DNA from: Lentisphaerota bacterium
Lineage (GTDB): Bacteria; Verrucomicrobiota; Lentisphaeria; Oligosphaerales; JABHEG01
DNA: 51,821 bases
Assembly: GCA_018676675.1 (NCBI GenBank)
Contig: JABHEG010000193.1
Location: forward strand, 1-51,821
Reading direction: 5' to 3'
Numbering within the stretch: position 1 is the first letter of the stretch; each line of letters starts with the position of its first letter. A program made the translations under genes and the position numbers. The notes below the pieces were generated by a model, which saw nothing but the letters and a program-made list of their open reading frames with translations, did no database searches and was not told the origin of the DNA. Shown in pieces: positions 18,610 to 27,368 of the stretch.

Positions 18610-20652
18610 ATGGTGGAGATGGGATCGTCCCACACCCCTTCAGATCAGCCCCTCGCTCCGCGAGATAGCGACTCTGACAACGTCGCTGCTTCCGTGTCTC
18701 CACGCCGCCTGCCTCACATCCCTTCCGTACGGAAGTCCTGGTCTCGCATCAGACGCCTGACCAGACGCAGCCTTGATGGGCAACTCACCGGCACAGCCCT
18801 CCGGTGGCTCGTCAGCCGGTTCCGTCGGTTCGCCGACCACGTCACGGCACGCCTTCCGCAGTCCCCATCGAGACCAACCATTCAGCCGCTCCTCTCTGAG
18901 AAGACGGCGACCTCAAGTCATGATCAACCTCGGGCCGCACTATCGCTGACGGATCTGGAGGAGAAGTTCGAGGCCCGGAGGGCAGCCCGGGAAAAGCGTC
19001 AGGGGCGCTTGCGGTCGTCGCCAACCGTCTTGTCCCCGCCCGAGGCCACTGTCGAGCCCACTCCTGCCCCGTCCACATCGGAGATCTCTCCCTCGCCGGC
19101 CCCCGCTCCCCAGGCTGCCCCGTTTGAGGAAGAAACCCCGGCCGCCGTCGCGGCACCATCGTCCCCCCAACCAGACGATGCGAGCAACGCGGGGCCCTAC
19201 GAGCTTCCTTCAGTTGACCTTCTGTGCCCGGTGCCTGAGAAACGTGCCGCCGACCCCAGAGAGCTTCGCCGGGCCATGAGGGTCATCCAGGACACCTTGG
19301 ATAGTTTCGGGATCGATGCCGAGGCCGGGGAGGTGACCCGAGGACCTCGTGTGACACTCTTCGAAGTGAATCCAGCCCGTGGCGTCCGAGTCGAGTCCGT
19401 CAGTGCAATCGGCAACAACCTGGCCATGGAGCTCTCTGCAGTGAGCCTCCGCATTCTCGCCCCTGTGCCCGGCGAGGACTACATCGGTCTCGAAGTGCCG
19501 AACCGGGAAGGAGACATCGTCTCCTGCCGAGAACTCATGACATCGGACCTCTGGCGGGAAACTCGCGCTCGGCTTCCACTGATCGTGGGCAAGAACATCC
19601 GCGGCTCAGATGTGGTTCTCGACCTCACCAGGGCTCCACACCTCCTCGTCGCCGGGGCCACCGGCAGCGGCAAGTCTGTCTGCCTTAACGCCATGCTCAT
19701 GTCCCTTCTATTCCGCTTCACACCGGACGAACTGCAGCTGATCCTGATCGACCCGAAAGTGGTTGAGTTCAGTATCTATAACCGGCTGCCGCACCTGATC
19801 GTCCCGGTCATCACCGACACTCCGGATGTGGTCATGGCTCTGAGCTGGCTCGTGCGTGAGATGGAACGACGCTACCGCCTGATGGCCAAAGTCGGAGCCC
19901 GCAATCTGGACGGCTTCAATCAGCGGCCCACAGATCCACCAGGCACGAAAGACGACGATGGGAACGCCATTCCGGAACGCCTGCCCTTCATCGTCCTGGT
20001 CATTGATGAACTGGCCGACATCATGCTGACCGCGAGAGAACACGTGGAACGGAACCTCACCCGAATTGCCCAGATGTCCCGAGCCGTCGGCATTCACACG
20101 ATCATCGCAACACAACGGCCCAGCGTCAACATTATCACCGGCATCATCAAAGCGAACTACCCCACGCGTATTGCCTTCCAAGTCTCCTCCCAGATCGATT
20201 CACGCACCATCCTTGATGGAAAGGGAGCAGAATCTCTGCTCGGACGGGGTGACATGCTGTTCAAGGCTCCGGACGGCTCCCGAATGCAACGACTGCAGGG
20301 GGTCTTCGTGGAAGACCTGGAGATTGAGCACGCGGTAGCCCATGTCAGTCGCCAGGCCGGCCAAACGTTCGACGAAGCAGTCCTGCGCCCCTCTGAAGAC
20401 GACCTTCCTGCTCTGGAGGCGGGCGACGAACTCGATGAGGCGGAGAGACGCCTTGTCCAGGCTGCGTTGGATATCATCGCACGCGACCGGCGTGCTTCAA
20501 CCAGCTATATTCAGCGTCGGCTTCGCATCGGCTACAACCGGGCAGCTACAATCATAGAAACGCTTCAGTTGCGGGGGGTGCTTGGTCCACAAATCGGCAG
20601 CGCCCCACGTGAGATCCTGGTCGACGAGTCAGGCGCCTTCATCGACGTCTGA
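18610..20652 (+). CDS. ftsK: FtsK/SpoIIIE-family DNA translocase lacking a membrane domain
   Basis: Hexameric ATP-driven motor that pumps double-stranded DNA, usually during chromosome segregation at the septum. About 680 residues. The first 200 are basic and then Pro/Ala-rich with no hydrophobic helix, unlike normal FtsK with four. After this come the alpha domain, the RecA-like beta domain with Walker A GATGSGKS, LILIDPKVVEFSIY, Walker B FIVLVIDELADIM and ATQRPSVNIITGIIKANYP, and a C-terminal winged-helix gamma domain (RRASTSYIQRRLRIGYNRA) that in FtsK reads KOPS-type sites. Start uncertain: TTG 18601, ATG 18610 or ATG 18619, none with a good ribosome site. The core motif set makes the family certain; septal anchoring is doubtful. 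Confidence 0.9.
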   Translation: MVEMGSSHTPSDQPLAPRDSDSDNVAASVSPRRLPHIPSVRKSWSRIRRLTRRSLDGQLTGTALRWLVSRFRRFADHVTARLPQSPSRPTIQPLLSEKTATSSHDQPRAALSLTDLEEKFEARRAAREKRQGRLRSSPTVLSPPEATVEPTPAPSTSEISPSPAPAPQAAPFEEETPAAVAAPSSPQPDDASNAGPYELPSVDLLCPVPEKRAADPRELRRAMRVIQDTLDSFGIDAEAGEVTRGPRVTLFEVNPARGVRVESVSAIGNNLAMELSAVSLRILAPVPGEDYIGLEVPNREGDIVSCRELMTSDLWRETRARLPLIVGKNIRGSDVVLDLTRAPHLLVAGATGSGKSVCLNAMLMSLLFRFTPDELQLILIDPKVVEFSIYNRLPHLIVPVITDTPDVVMALSWLVREMERRYRLMAKVGARNLDGFNQRPTDPPGTKDDDGNAIPERLPFIVLVIDELADIMLTAREHVERNLTRIAQMSRAVGIHTIIATQRPSVNIITGIIKANYPTRIAFQVSSQIDSRTILDGKGAESLLGRGDMLFKAPDGSRMQRLQGVFVEDLEIEHAVAHVSRQAGQTFDEAVLRPSEDDLPALEAGDELDEAERRLVQAALDIIARDRRASTSYIQRRLRIGYNRAATIIETLQLRGVLGPQIGSAPREILVDESGAFIDV

Positions 20653-20680
20653 GTCCCCCGCGGCAGTACTGGATGACAGA

Positions 20681-22150
20681 ATGGCGGATCCAACCACACC
20701 GGAGAAGGCCGACCTCGTGGCGGCGATCCAAAGCGACTGCGCAGAAGCAATCCTGGCGCACCGACGCGTGCGGCTGCCCTCGCAGTTGCTCCGTGATTTG
20801 GCTGCCGAAGCTCCGTCTCCGGAACTGGACCGTTTCCTGGCATCACACCGGGACACCCCCAGCCGCGTCCTGGTCGAGATAGCCGAACGCTCCCCGTCCA
20901 CGGTGACCCGCCTCGCCCTGGCCCGACATGTGCGGACCCCTGCACAGCAGCTGCACGAGTTGGCCGAAGACGGTGAAACTGACGTGCGACAGTCGGTCGC
21001 AGCGAACTCCGCAGTTCCTCCGCGTGTAGCCACCCAGTTGATCGGCGATCCGGCCGTCGTCGTGCGCCGCGCTCTCGCCGCCAACAATGCCATCCCCTCG
21101 CGTTTCCAGATGACACTTGCCGAGGACGTTTCACCACTTGTCCGGACTCAGCTTCTGAAGCAGCGCCGGCTGGAATCCGAGGTGCTGACAAAGCTCTTGA
21201 ATGATCCGGACCCGCTTGTGAGAGCTCGAGTCATCATCTCCGGACCTCTCGATGAGCGACGACAACTCCGGCTCGCGGACGGAGAAGATCCCTTTGAACA
21301 GCACTGTCTGTTGGGACGAAGAACTGTCGAGAGACCTGCACTCGAGTCCCTCGCGTTCAGTCAACATGCCGGTGTGCAGTTGAAGGCGCTGGAGCGCCAC
21401 GAGCTCTCCACCGACGAATTACTCGGCTGGGCTCGAACCGGCCCGTTACCAGTCCGGTGTCTGGTCGCCGCGACAGCAGACCTTCCGCCTGAGATCCAGG
21501 ATGTGCTTGCCAACGACGCCGAACACGATGTTCTGCTGACGTTAGCCGTCAACCATACGTTGGCTCCGGGGGCCGCCGCCACGCTGGCCGGAAGCTCCTA
21601 CCCCGATGTCATCCACGCCGTGGCCGCCAATCCTGCGGTCCCGGAAGCCGTTTTGCTCTGCCTGTGCGCTACGGAGGACGAGTTGATCCCGAGGATCATT
21701 GCCGGCCGGCCCGAACTGCCCGCAGCGGTCGTTGAACGCCTCACCGAACTGGGCGATGGCGTCCTGTACCACCTGGGACACCACCAAGCACCATGCCAGA
21801 GGGCAATCGAGGGACAGGCCGAAACGCTCAGCTGGCACGTTCTCCCTACACTGCGTGTGCTGGCGGCGCGAGCAGATACGCTCCCGGAGGACGCGATGGC
21901 GAGGCTCTCTCGAGACCCCGCCCCTCTCGTCCGGCAAGCTGTCGCTGGGAATCAGAACGTGCCGGCGACGTGCCTGGACGCGTTGATACAGGACGATGCG
22001 GAGTGGGTGGCGAACGTGGCGACAGCTGAGCGACAGCGGCGGCGGGAACAAGCCGTTGACGAGGATATCGCTCCGACTGGCGGCGACGGCCCCCTGACCC
22101 GTTTTGTCAAACGTATCCTGAGAGGTGCGCCACCGCAGGTAGACCGATAG
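20681..22150 (+). CDS. LRV/HEAT-like helical repeat protein
   Basis: 489 residues, start ATG at 20681, 28 bp after ftsK. The protein is built of a repeating unit of about 24 residues of the form (I/L)P..(V/L)...La.D....VR..vA.N, seen well at residues 75-200 (VRQSVAANSAVPPRVA, VVRRALAANNAIPSRF, LVRTQLLKQRRLES) and again near the C-terminus (LVRQAVAGNQNVPATC). This pattern matches leucine-rich-repeat variant (LRV) or HEAT-type alpha solenoids, which usually bind other proteins. No Cys cluster like the Fe-S domain of the Azotobacter LRV protein is present. No signal peptide or membrane helix. A longer reading from 20582 would overlap ftsK and is unlikely. Function unknown; position suggests a partner of the translocase or a simple neighbour. 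Confidence 0.8.
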   Translation: MADPTTPEKADLVAAIQSDCAEAILAHRRVRLPSQLLRDLAAEAPSPELDRFLASHRDTPSRVLVEIAERSPSTVTRLALARHVRTPAQQLHELAEDGETDVRQSVAANSAVPPRVATQLIGDPAVVVRRALAANNAIPSRFQMTLAEDVSPLVRTQLLKQRRLESEVLTKLLNDPDPLVRARVIISGPLDERRQLRLADGEDPFEQHCLLGRRTVERPALESLAFSQHAGVQLKALERHELSTDELLGWARTGPLPVRCLVAATADLPPEIQDVLANDAEHDVLLTLAVNHTLAPGAAATLAGSSYPDVIHAVAANPAVPEAVLLCLCATEDELIPRIIAGRPELPAAVVERLTELGDGVLYHLGHHQAPCQRAIEGQAETLSWHVLPTLRVLAARADTLPEDAMARLSRDPAPLVRQAVAGNQNVPATCLDALIQDDAEWVANVATAERQRRREQAVDEDIAPTGGDGPLTRFVKRILRGAPPQVDR

Positions 22151-22188
22151 TATAGACGAGAACGTAGACGATAAGAGAGGAGAACCGC

Positions 22189-22680
22189 ATGGCCAAGAAG
22201 CCAAAAGTGACGGAGAAGCTGAGCTTCGTTGAGATCGTGATGCGCGCCGACGCCGATGTGATCAAAGCGGCGTATGAAGCCCGGATCAAGATCGATAAGC
22301 TCCTTGTCCTTCGCGACGAAGCTTACACCCGGGTCTTTGATCTGGAGGACCAGATAGAGGACGTCGTAGGCGAGCAGGGCACCTTCGTCTTCCCCCCGCC
22401 GCCGTGCCCAATTGCAGGTATGCCCTCCCCGATCCCTGCAACCAGGCGCCCGCCCCCGTCAAAAAAGGCCGCAGTCCCTGCGCCACAGGAGACGGGAACG
22501 AAAACGGATGGCTCAACAGTGGACGGTGACGGCCCAGTACCGGAAAAGGCCCCCGCTTCCGCCCCTGAGACCTCTAAGGCGTCACCCGACAAGGACAACA
22601 CACCCGAGCCAGAACCGGCCGTCGCTCCTCCGCCCCCCGACGCTGCGGATGTCCCCGACGAAGACTCAACGCGCGAATAG
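22189..22680 (+). CDS. small protein with N-terminal helix and acidic proline-rich tail
   Basis: 163 residues, ATG at 22189 after a strong AGAGGAGAA site. Residues 1-65 are charged and predicted helical, with LLVLRDEAYTRVFDLEDQIE; then comes a polyproline patch (FVFPPPPCPIAGMPSP); then a low-complexity tail rich in Pro, Ala, Glu and Asp. I do not recognise the family. The helix-plus-PPPP arrangement resembles the next gene, which suggests a tandem duplication. No signal peptide or membrane segment. Confidence 0.75.
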   Translation: MAKKPKVTEKLSFVEIVMRADADVIKAAYEARIKIDKLLVLRDEAYTRVFDLEDQIEDVVGEQGTFVFPPPPCPIAGMPSPIPATRRPPPSKKAAVPAPQETGTKTDGSTVDGDGPVPEKAPASAPETSKASPDKDNTPEPEPAVAPPPPDAADVPDEDSTRE

Positions 22681-22762
22681 TCTCGCGCGCACGCCAGCCA
22701 CGGGCGACCGCGGCAGCACTACTCACGTACCAAACGCCCATTTTCACGACAGAAATCACGCC

Positions 22763-23188
22763 ATGAACGCAGCCGAACAAGCCAGGATCATCGACCTGCT
22801 CCAGCAGCGGGAAACGGCCCTTGTTCAGGTGTGGAAATGCGAAGCCAAAATCCACGAGATTCTGGGGTGTACGTTTCCCCTCCCCGCTCCTCCTCCCCTG
22901 CCCTCACTGGCCAAACCCAGGAAGCGCGGAAAAGCTCGCGCGAAAACGGTGGGTACGACGATGAAGATCCGGCGTCTGAAGGCCAATCGGGAGCACGCCT
23001 ACCTGATCCACTACCTCCAGGGCGATGAGGAAACACAGACGCTCCAACCCGACGCCACGATCCTGCCGGCCATCGCGAAGCTGCCCTCCTCGCTCTTGAA
23101 GACCACAAGAGTAGAGAGCGTGTACCTCAATGGGGATGGCACCCACACCGTCGTGGATCTGCTTTGGGAGAGTCCAGGAGATCAGTAG
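22763..23188 (+). CDS. small protein related to the preceding gene
   Basis: 141 residues, ATG at 22763. It opens with a helix containing IIDLLQQRETALVQVWKCE, followed by EILGCTFPLPAPPPLPSL, the same helix-glycine-polyproline plan as the 22189 gene. Then comes a basic linker (KPRKRGKARAK) and a folded-looking C-terminal half with HAYLIHYLQGDEE and ESVYLNGDGTHTVVDLLW. A longer in-frame extension back to 22412 overlaps the previous gene and is Arg/Pro nonsense. Its last seven bases overlap the end of the convergent SH3-domain gene. Function not recognised. Confidence 0.65.
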   Translation: MNAAEQARIIDLLQQRETALVQVWKCEAKIHEILGCTFPLPAPPPLPSLAKPRKRGKARAKTVGTTMKIRRLKANREHAYLIHYLQGDEETQTLQPDATILPAIAKLPSSLLKTTRVESVYLNGDGTHTVVDLLWESPGDQ

Positions 23189-24288
23189 GCAGGCTTGATC
23201 TGAATGCTGCTGACCCGAACCACAGGGCGCTTCCACCCGCGATACCAGAGCTCGTCGCCCTGAATGCGGACCTCGCGATGTTCCCATTCGGTCAAGTTCA
23301 GATCGTCGCTCTGCAGGAAGCAGAGGGTGTAACACGTAAAGCCAACGCGGATGGTCAGAACGTGGCTGGCGGCTTCTGTCGCCGCATGGCGAAGCGACAG
23401 GACAATGCCTTCCTTGATCACAGGCCGCGGCTGGTAAGCGGGAAGCGTCGGGTATTTCGGCGGTTCATGGTCGGATGTCGCTTCCTCGACCGCCGCTGCA
23501 ACAGATTCCTCAGGGGGCGTTTCTGCCAGAGCAACGACCTCACCCGTACCGCCATCCGTATCAGGAGAAGCAACGGCGGCAGCCGTGGTCGCGTCCCCTG
23601 TCTCCCCTCCGCCGGTATCAGTGTCCGCTGTCCCTTCTGAGGGGGGCGTCTCACCACCGGCTGCGTCAGCAGCAGTTGCCGTATCCGCGGCAACTTGGAC
23701 ATCTCCGGTCGCTACGCCCTTCGCCGTGTCCGGATCGTCGGTGGCAACCCCCTCGACAGCGTCCGGTGTGGCTGCGACGACCTCGACAGGAGGCGGCTCA
23801 GGTATGTCCACGAACCCTTTGCTGATCCACGCCGTGGCTGCCGCAGGAGGCGCGATCCGCTGCCAGCCATTCACCGCCTCACCAATCAACTCGACCTTGT
23901 CATCCTTATTGACATACGCAAACGTCGTGAAGACCAGGCCGGGGCCGGAATGCACACGGACTCGAGAGCCGGTTATCGCGGCGCCTTCCCCCACAAAACG
24001 AGCCGCGATCCAGGCCTTCGCCTGCGTGCCCAAGACGATCTCGTACCAATCGTCAGTCTCATCAACAATCTGCACTTCATCACCACGGCGAAGCTGAGCC
24101 ACAGTCTCGTAATGCCGAGCAGGACGGGCTCTGACGTTGAGTACCGTCGCCGTAACGGTCCCAACCCGCGGTGCAACCTGCTCGTCCTTGCTCTCTGCCT
24201 CATCCTGGGCAAACGCAGCACCGGAACCGAACACTCCGGCAGCACACACGGCAAGAGTCAGATATCGATAGAACAAAAACCGCACCAT
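23182..24288 (-). CDS. exported protein with two bacterial SH3 domains
   Basis: 368 residues from the ATG at 24288 (MVRFLFYRYLTLAVCAAGV), which begins a classical signal peptide ending around AAFAQ. Two SH3b-like domains follow: the first has the LNVRARPARHYETVAQLRRGDEVQIV pattern (given here in part: NVRARPA, LRRGDEV, WYEIVLG) at about residues 45-95, the second VRVHSGPG, KVELIGE and GWQRIAPP at about 100-155. Then a 130-residue Asp/Glu/Thr/Ala-rich linker, and a C-terminal domain of about 85 residues (IKEGIVLSLRHA to VRVSSIQIKPAY). SH3b domains often bind cell wall. Starts about 90 bp downstream of an inverted repeat at 24377. Role in the envelope is inference. Confidence 0.8.
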   Translation of the reverse strand: MVRFLFYRYLTLAVCAAGVFGSGAAFAQDEAESKDEQVAPRVGTVTATVLNVRARPARHYETVAQLRRGDEVQIVDETDDWYEIVLGTQAKAWIAARFVGEGAAITGSRVRVHSGPGLVFTTFAYVNKDDKVELIGEAVNGWQRIAPPAAATAWISKGFVDIPEPPPVEVVAATPDAVEGVATDDPDTAKGVATGDVQVAADTATAADAAGGETPPSEGTADTDTGGGETGDATTAAAVASPDTDGGTGEVVALAETPPEESVAAAVEEATSDHEPPKYPTLPAYQPRPVIKEGIVLSLRHAATEAASHVLTIRVGFTCYTLCFLQSDDLNLTEWEHREVRIQGDELWYRGWKRPVVRVSSIQIKPAY

Positions 24289-24376
24289 TGGGAAAGCACT
24301 CCACCATTCAGAAAGACAAGGCATAGTCGAAAGCGGCTATCGGCACGCCCGGTTGCCACGGGTACCGTAGTTTCAG

Positions 24377-24398
24377 CCGGTATACATCAATATACCGG
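24377..24398. promoter_or_regulatory. perfect inverted repeat upstream of the SH3-domain gene
   Basis: CCGGTATA, a six-base spacer CATCAA, then TATACCGG: an 8-bp perfect inverted repeat. No T-run follows on either strand, so a terminator is unlikely. It lies between purF-like (ends 24511) and the SH3-domain gene (starts 24288), in a position suitable for an operator or a transcript hairpin. Confidence 0.4.
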
Positions 24399-24510
24399 GA
24401 AACAGGTGGATTCAAGGTACCAGGCTTAGCCCTTCCTGGAAGCTGGTCGGGCTCCGCCTGGTGCCGTTCCCAGGCCGCAACGTCTCACCGGCTTTTCCCT
24501 GCGGAAGCCG

Positions 24511-25932
24511 CTACTCGCACGGACATTTGCATCCAGTGCAGCCGTCCCAACAATAAGTACACAGCTTGCTCTTCGGCATGCCGATTGCCTCAACGAGGTC
24601 ATCCAGCTTCTGGTACTTGAGGGTCGTCAGGTTGAGGCGCAAACGGATACGCTCCACCATGGCAGCGTACTTGTCCGAATCCGCATTGTAGTAATCTTCA
24701 GGCACGCAATCGGCTGTTCCCTCCAACTCCTTTACGGCCCGCCGTCCAGCCAAATCCATAACGGACTTCGAACGGGAGAAGTTCAGGTATTTGCAGCCGA
24801 ACACAAGCGGGGGGCACGCGGGGCGCATGTGCACTTCCCGCGCTCCGGAAGCATAGAGCCTCTGGACCGTATCCTGCAACTGCGTTCCACGCACGATTGA
24901 GTCTTCGCAGAACACCATCCGCTGCCCCGTGATGAGCTCCTCGATCGGGATGAGTTTCATCCTGGCAACCAGATCACGCACGGTCTGATCCTGAGGCATG
25001 AAGCTCCGCGGCCAGGTCGGGGTGTACTTCACAAAGGGGCGACGGTAGGGAATCCCTGCCTCGTTGGCATAGCCAATGGCGTGGGCCGTGCCGGAATCGG
25101 GGATGCCGGCCGCGAGGTCAGCCTCAATGTCATCCGCCCTGGCCAAGGCTGCCCCGCAGCGATTGCGCGTCGCCTCAACATTGATTCCCTCATAGGACGA
25201 GGCAGGATAGCCGTAGTAGACCCAGAGGAAGGAACAGATCTGCATGTCGTCTCCCGGCGCCTGCAACTGCTCGACGCCGTCCGGGGTCAACCGCACGACC
25301 TCCGCCGGCCCCAGCGTGCGACTGTGCCGGTAATCCAGGTTCGGCAAAGCACATGTCTCCATGGTCGCCGCGTAGGCCCCGTCTCTTTCACCAATCATAA
25401 TGGGTGTTCGACCAAGCCTGTCGCGCGCCGCATAGATTCCATTATCGGTCAGTACGAGGATCGAGCAGGACCCCTCAATCTTCTCCTGGGCGATGCGTAT
25501 CCCGTCCAGGAAATCGCTGCCCTGATTGATGAGGGCCGCAACCAACTCGGTCTGGTTCAGCTCGCCGCCAGTCATTTCAGAGAAATGCACGCCCTGTTTG
25601 TCGGATGCCTCCTTGGCGAGTTCAGTAGCGTTGGTGACAATCCCGACCGTCACGATGGAGTACAGCCCGAGGTGTGACCCGATGAGCAGCGGCTGGTCTT
25701 CGTAGTCGCTGATGACCCCTAACCCGATGTTCCCCTTCATGCGCCCGATATCGTGATCAAACTTGGACCGGAACTGGGCGTTGGTGATGTCATGAATAAA
25801 GCGCGTGTAATCGGCGCCGTTCTTGACTACCAGGCCTCCGCGTCGCGTTCCGAGGTGAGAATGATAATCCGTTCCGAAAAACAGGTCTGTCACACAGTCC
25901 GTCTTGCTCGCTACTCCAAAGAACCCGCCCAT
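24511..25932 (-). CDS. purF: amidophosphoribosyltransferase-like protein without N-terminal cysteine
   Basis: PurF makes phosphoribosylamine from PRPP and glutamine. This 473-residue homologue has the class II glutamine amidotransferase fold at the N-terminus (YHSHLGTRRGGL, then GELNQTELVAALIN) and a phosphoribosyltransferase half with the PRPP loop FCEDSIVRGTQLQ. The normal mature N-terminus is Cys-Gly-Ile; here the chain starts MGGFFGV, so the catalytic cysteine position is Gly. ATG at 25932 is fixed by AGGAG eight bases upstream. The C-terminus ends with a Cys-rich tail (CTYCWDGCTGCKCPCE), which could hold a metal. I recall similar MGGFFG forms annotated as PurF in Bacteroidota. Glutaminase activity is doubtful; an ammonia-dependent or different reaction is possible. 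Confidence 0.8.
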   Translation of the reverse strand: MGGFFGVASKTDCVTDLFFGTDYHSHLGTRRGGLVVKNGADYTRFIHDITNAQFRSKFDHDIGRMKGNIGLGVISDYEDQPLLIGSHLGLYSIVTVGIVTNATELAKEASDKQGVHFSEMTGGELNQTELVAALINQGSDFLDGIRIAQEKIEGSCSILVLTDNGIYAARDRLGRTPIMIGERDGAYAATMETCALPNLDYRHSRTLGPAEVVRLTPDGVEQLQAPGDDMQICSFLWVYYGYPASSYEGINVEATRNRCGAALARADDIEADLAAGIPDSGTAHAIGYANEAGIPYRRPFVKYTPTWPRSFMPQDQTVRDLVARMKLIPIEELITGQRMVFCEDSIVRGTQLQDTVQRLYASGAREVHMRPACPPLVFGCKYLNFSRSKSVMDLAGRRAVKELEGTADCVPEDYYNADSDKYAAMVERIRLRLNLTTLKYQKLDDLVEAIGMPKSKLCTYCWDGCTGCKCPCE

Positions 25933-26113
25933 TCGTGTCACTCCTGCGTTACAAGGCTACCCGGACCGACCGCGAAAATCCACGGCCGGATATTCAAGAC
26001 ACCATCAGTCCCAGAGTCCAGTCCACAGCGCCACACACGCCGCGCAACCTGCCTCAAACCAAAACATACGAAACGCCGTATCTCTCCTGGGCGGAGAAAC
26101 GGCCGAGATTCAT

Positions 26114-27178
26114 CTACCAGATGCTTGGGTCATCGATGATCGGGAGGTCAACCGACGTGCCTTTGGCGGCCGATTGATACATGGCCAGGACCATCTCCAG
26201 AGTCGGCCGTACAGACGCCACCGGAATGATCACGTCACGATCGGTGTTGACCGCTTCAATGAAGTCCTCAACCACAACCTGGTGGTCAGCAAAACCGAAA
26301 TCTGCTGCCCCGCCTGCGGCCGTTGCCTGTGACTCGTCCCCGAGACGTCGGATCGCCTCGTCCTCCGGCTGGTCATCCTCAAACGTCCACGTCGCCATTT
26401 TCTCGCCGGTCATGATGGCCGTGCCTTTGGTCCCATTCACTTCGATCCGGACATCGGTTCCGGGCCACAGAGCTGTGGAAGCCTCGACCACGCCCTGGGC
26501 GCCACACTCGAAGTCAACGAAAGCCAGCAGCGTGTCCTCAAGAGCCACATCCGGGTGCACCAGATTCGTCATCCGGGCTTGGACTCGAGCAGCGGGGCCC
26601 ACGAGGTACTGAAGGAGGTCAATGTAGTGGAAAGCGTGCTGGACGGTAACTCCGGCGCCCGCCTTCCGCAGGCTCCGCCAGGCATCCATATGGTAGTAAT
26701 CAACAGGCCGGAACCACTTCATGAAGGCATCGGCATGGAGGAGCTTGCCAAAACGCCCATCAGCGATCGCCTTCCGCATAGCCTGGATTGCGGCACGCAC
26801 GCGACATTGCACGGTACAACCAAACTTGAGGCCGCGCGAGGCGCAGGCTTCGACCATCGCGTCCGTCTCCGCAAGAGACATGGCCGGAGGCTTCTCGGTG
26901 ATAACATGCTTGCCCGCTTCGGCACACTGCATAATCGCGTCGAAATGCAGGTGATTGGGTAGGGCGACATTGATGACATCAATGGCTGGATCAGCCAACA
27001 TGGCGCCGAGGTCGTCGTATGCCGTCACCCCGTAGTCACTGGCCATCGCCTGGACGCGCTCGGCGTTCAGATCGCAGAAGGCCACCAGCCGGCCACCTTC
27101 GGAGGCCACAATCGACTTGGCATGGAAAGGAGCAACCAGCCCCGCACCCAGAACACCGAACCCCAACGTCTTGGCCAT
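26114..27178 (-). CDS. Gfo/Idh/MocA-family oxidoreductase
   Basis: 354 residues. N-terminal Rossmann fold with GVLGAGLVAPFHAKSI, then VALPNHLHFD and the family motif EKP in HVITEKPPAMS. The C-terminal alpha/beta domain includes AGAGVTVQHAFHYIDLLQYL, which fits the active-site His region. Family members are NAD(P)-dependent dehydrogenases of sugars, inositols or related polyols; the substrate cannot be read here. ATG at 27178 has AGGAG ten bases upstream. 181 bp separate it from the purF-like gene downstream. A 7-bp inverted repeat (GGATGAC at 27222, GTCATCC at 27252) lies in the upstream 190-bp spacer. Cytoplasmic; no signal peptide, unlike many PVC and Planctomycete relatives. Confidence 0.88.
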   Translation of the reverse strand: MAKTLGFGVLGAGLVAPFHAKSIVASEGGRLVAFCDLNAERVQAMASDYGVTAYDDLGAMLADPAIDVINVALPNHLHFDAIMQCAEAGKHVITEKPPAMSLAETDAMVEACASRGLKFGCTVQCRVRAAIQAMRKAIADGRFGKLLHADAFMKWFRPVDYYHMDAWRSLRKAGAGVTVQHAFHYIDLLQYLVGPAARVQARMTNLVHPDVALEDTLLAFVDFECGAQGVVEASTALWPGTDVRIEVNGTKGTAIMTGEKMATWTFEDDQPEDEAIRRLGDESQATAAGGAADFGFADHQVVVEDFIEAVNTDRDVIIPVASVRPTLEMVLAMYQSAAKGTSVDLPIIDDPSIW

Positions 27179-27368
27179 CGCCCGGAATCTCCTCGCTGAT
27201 TGTCATGATTGTGAATCCACGGGATGACCAAAACGGACGCAGAATTCGGATGTCATCCGGTGGGAAACATGCAACCATACGAGATGCGCCGACAGAGTCA
27301 AGTCGGCGGCGGGACATGCGCGTGACACAAGCAGGGCCGCTGCGGGAATGAAGCGAAAACACTCCCGG

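Noticed and set aside
18068..18668. Open frames on both strands before ftsK as small genes or as an N-terminal extension of ftsK.
   Set aside because: No ribosome sites, Arg/Pro-rich random-looking products, and no hydrophobic segments that would restore an FtsK membrane domain.
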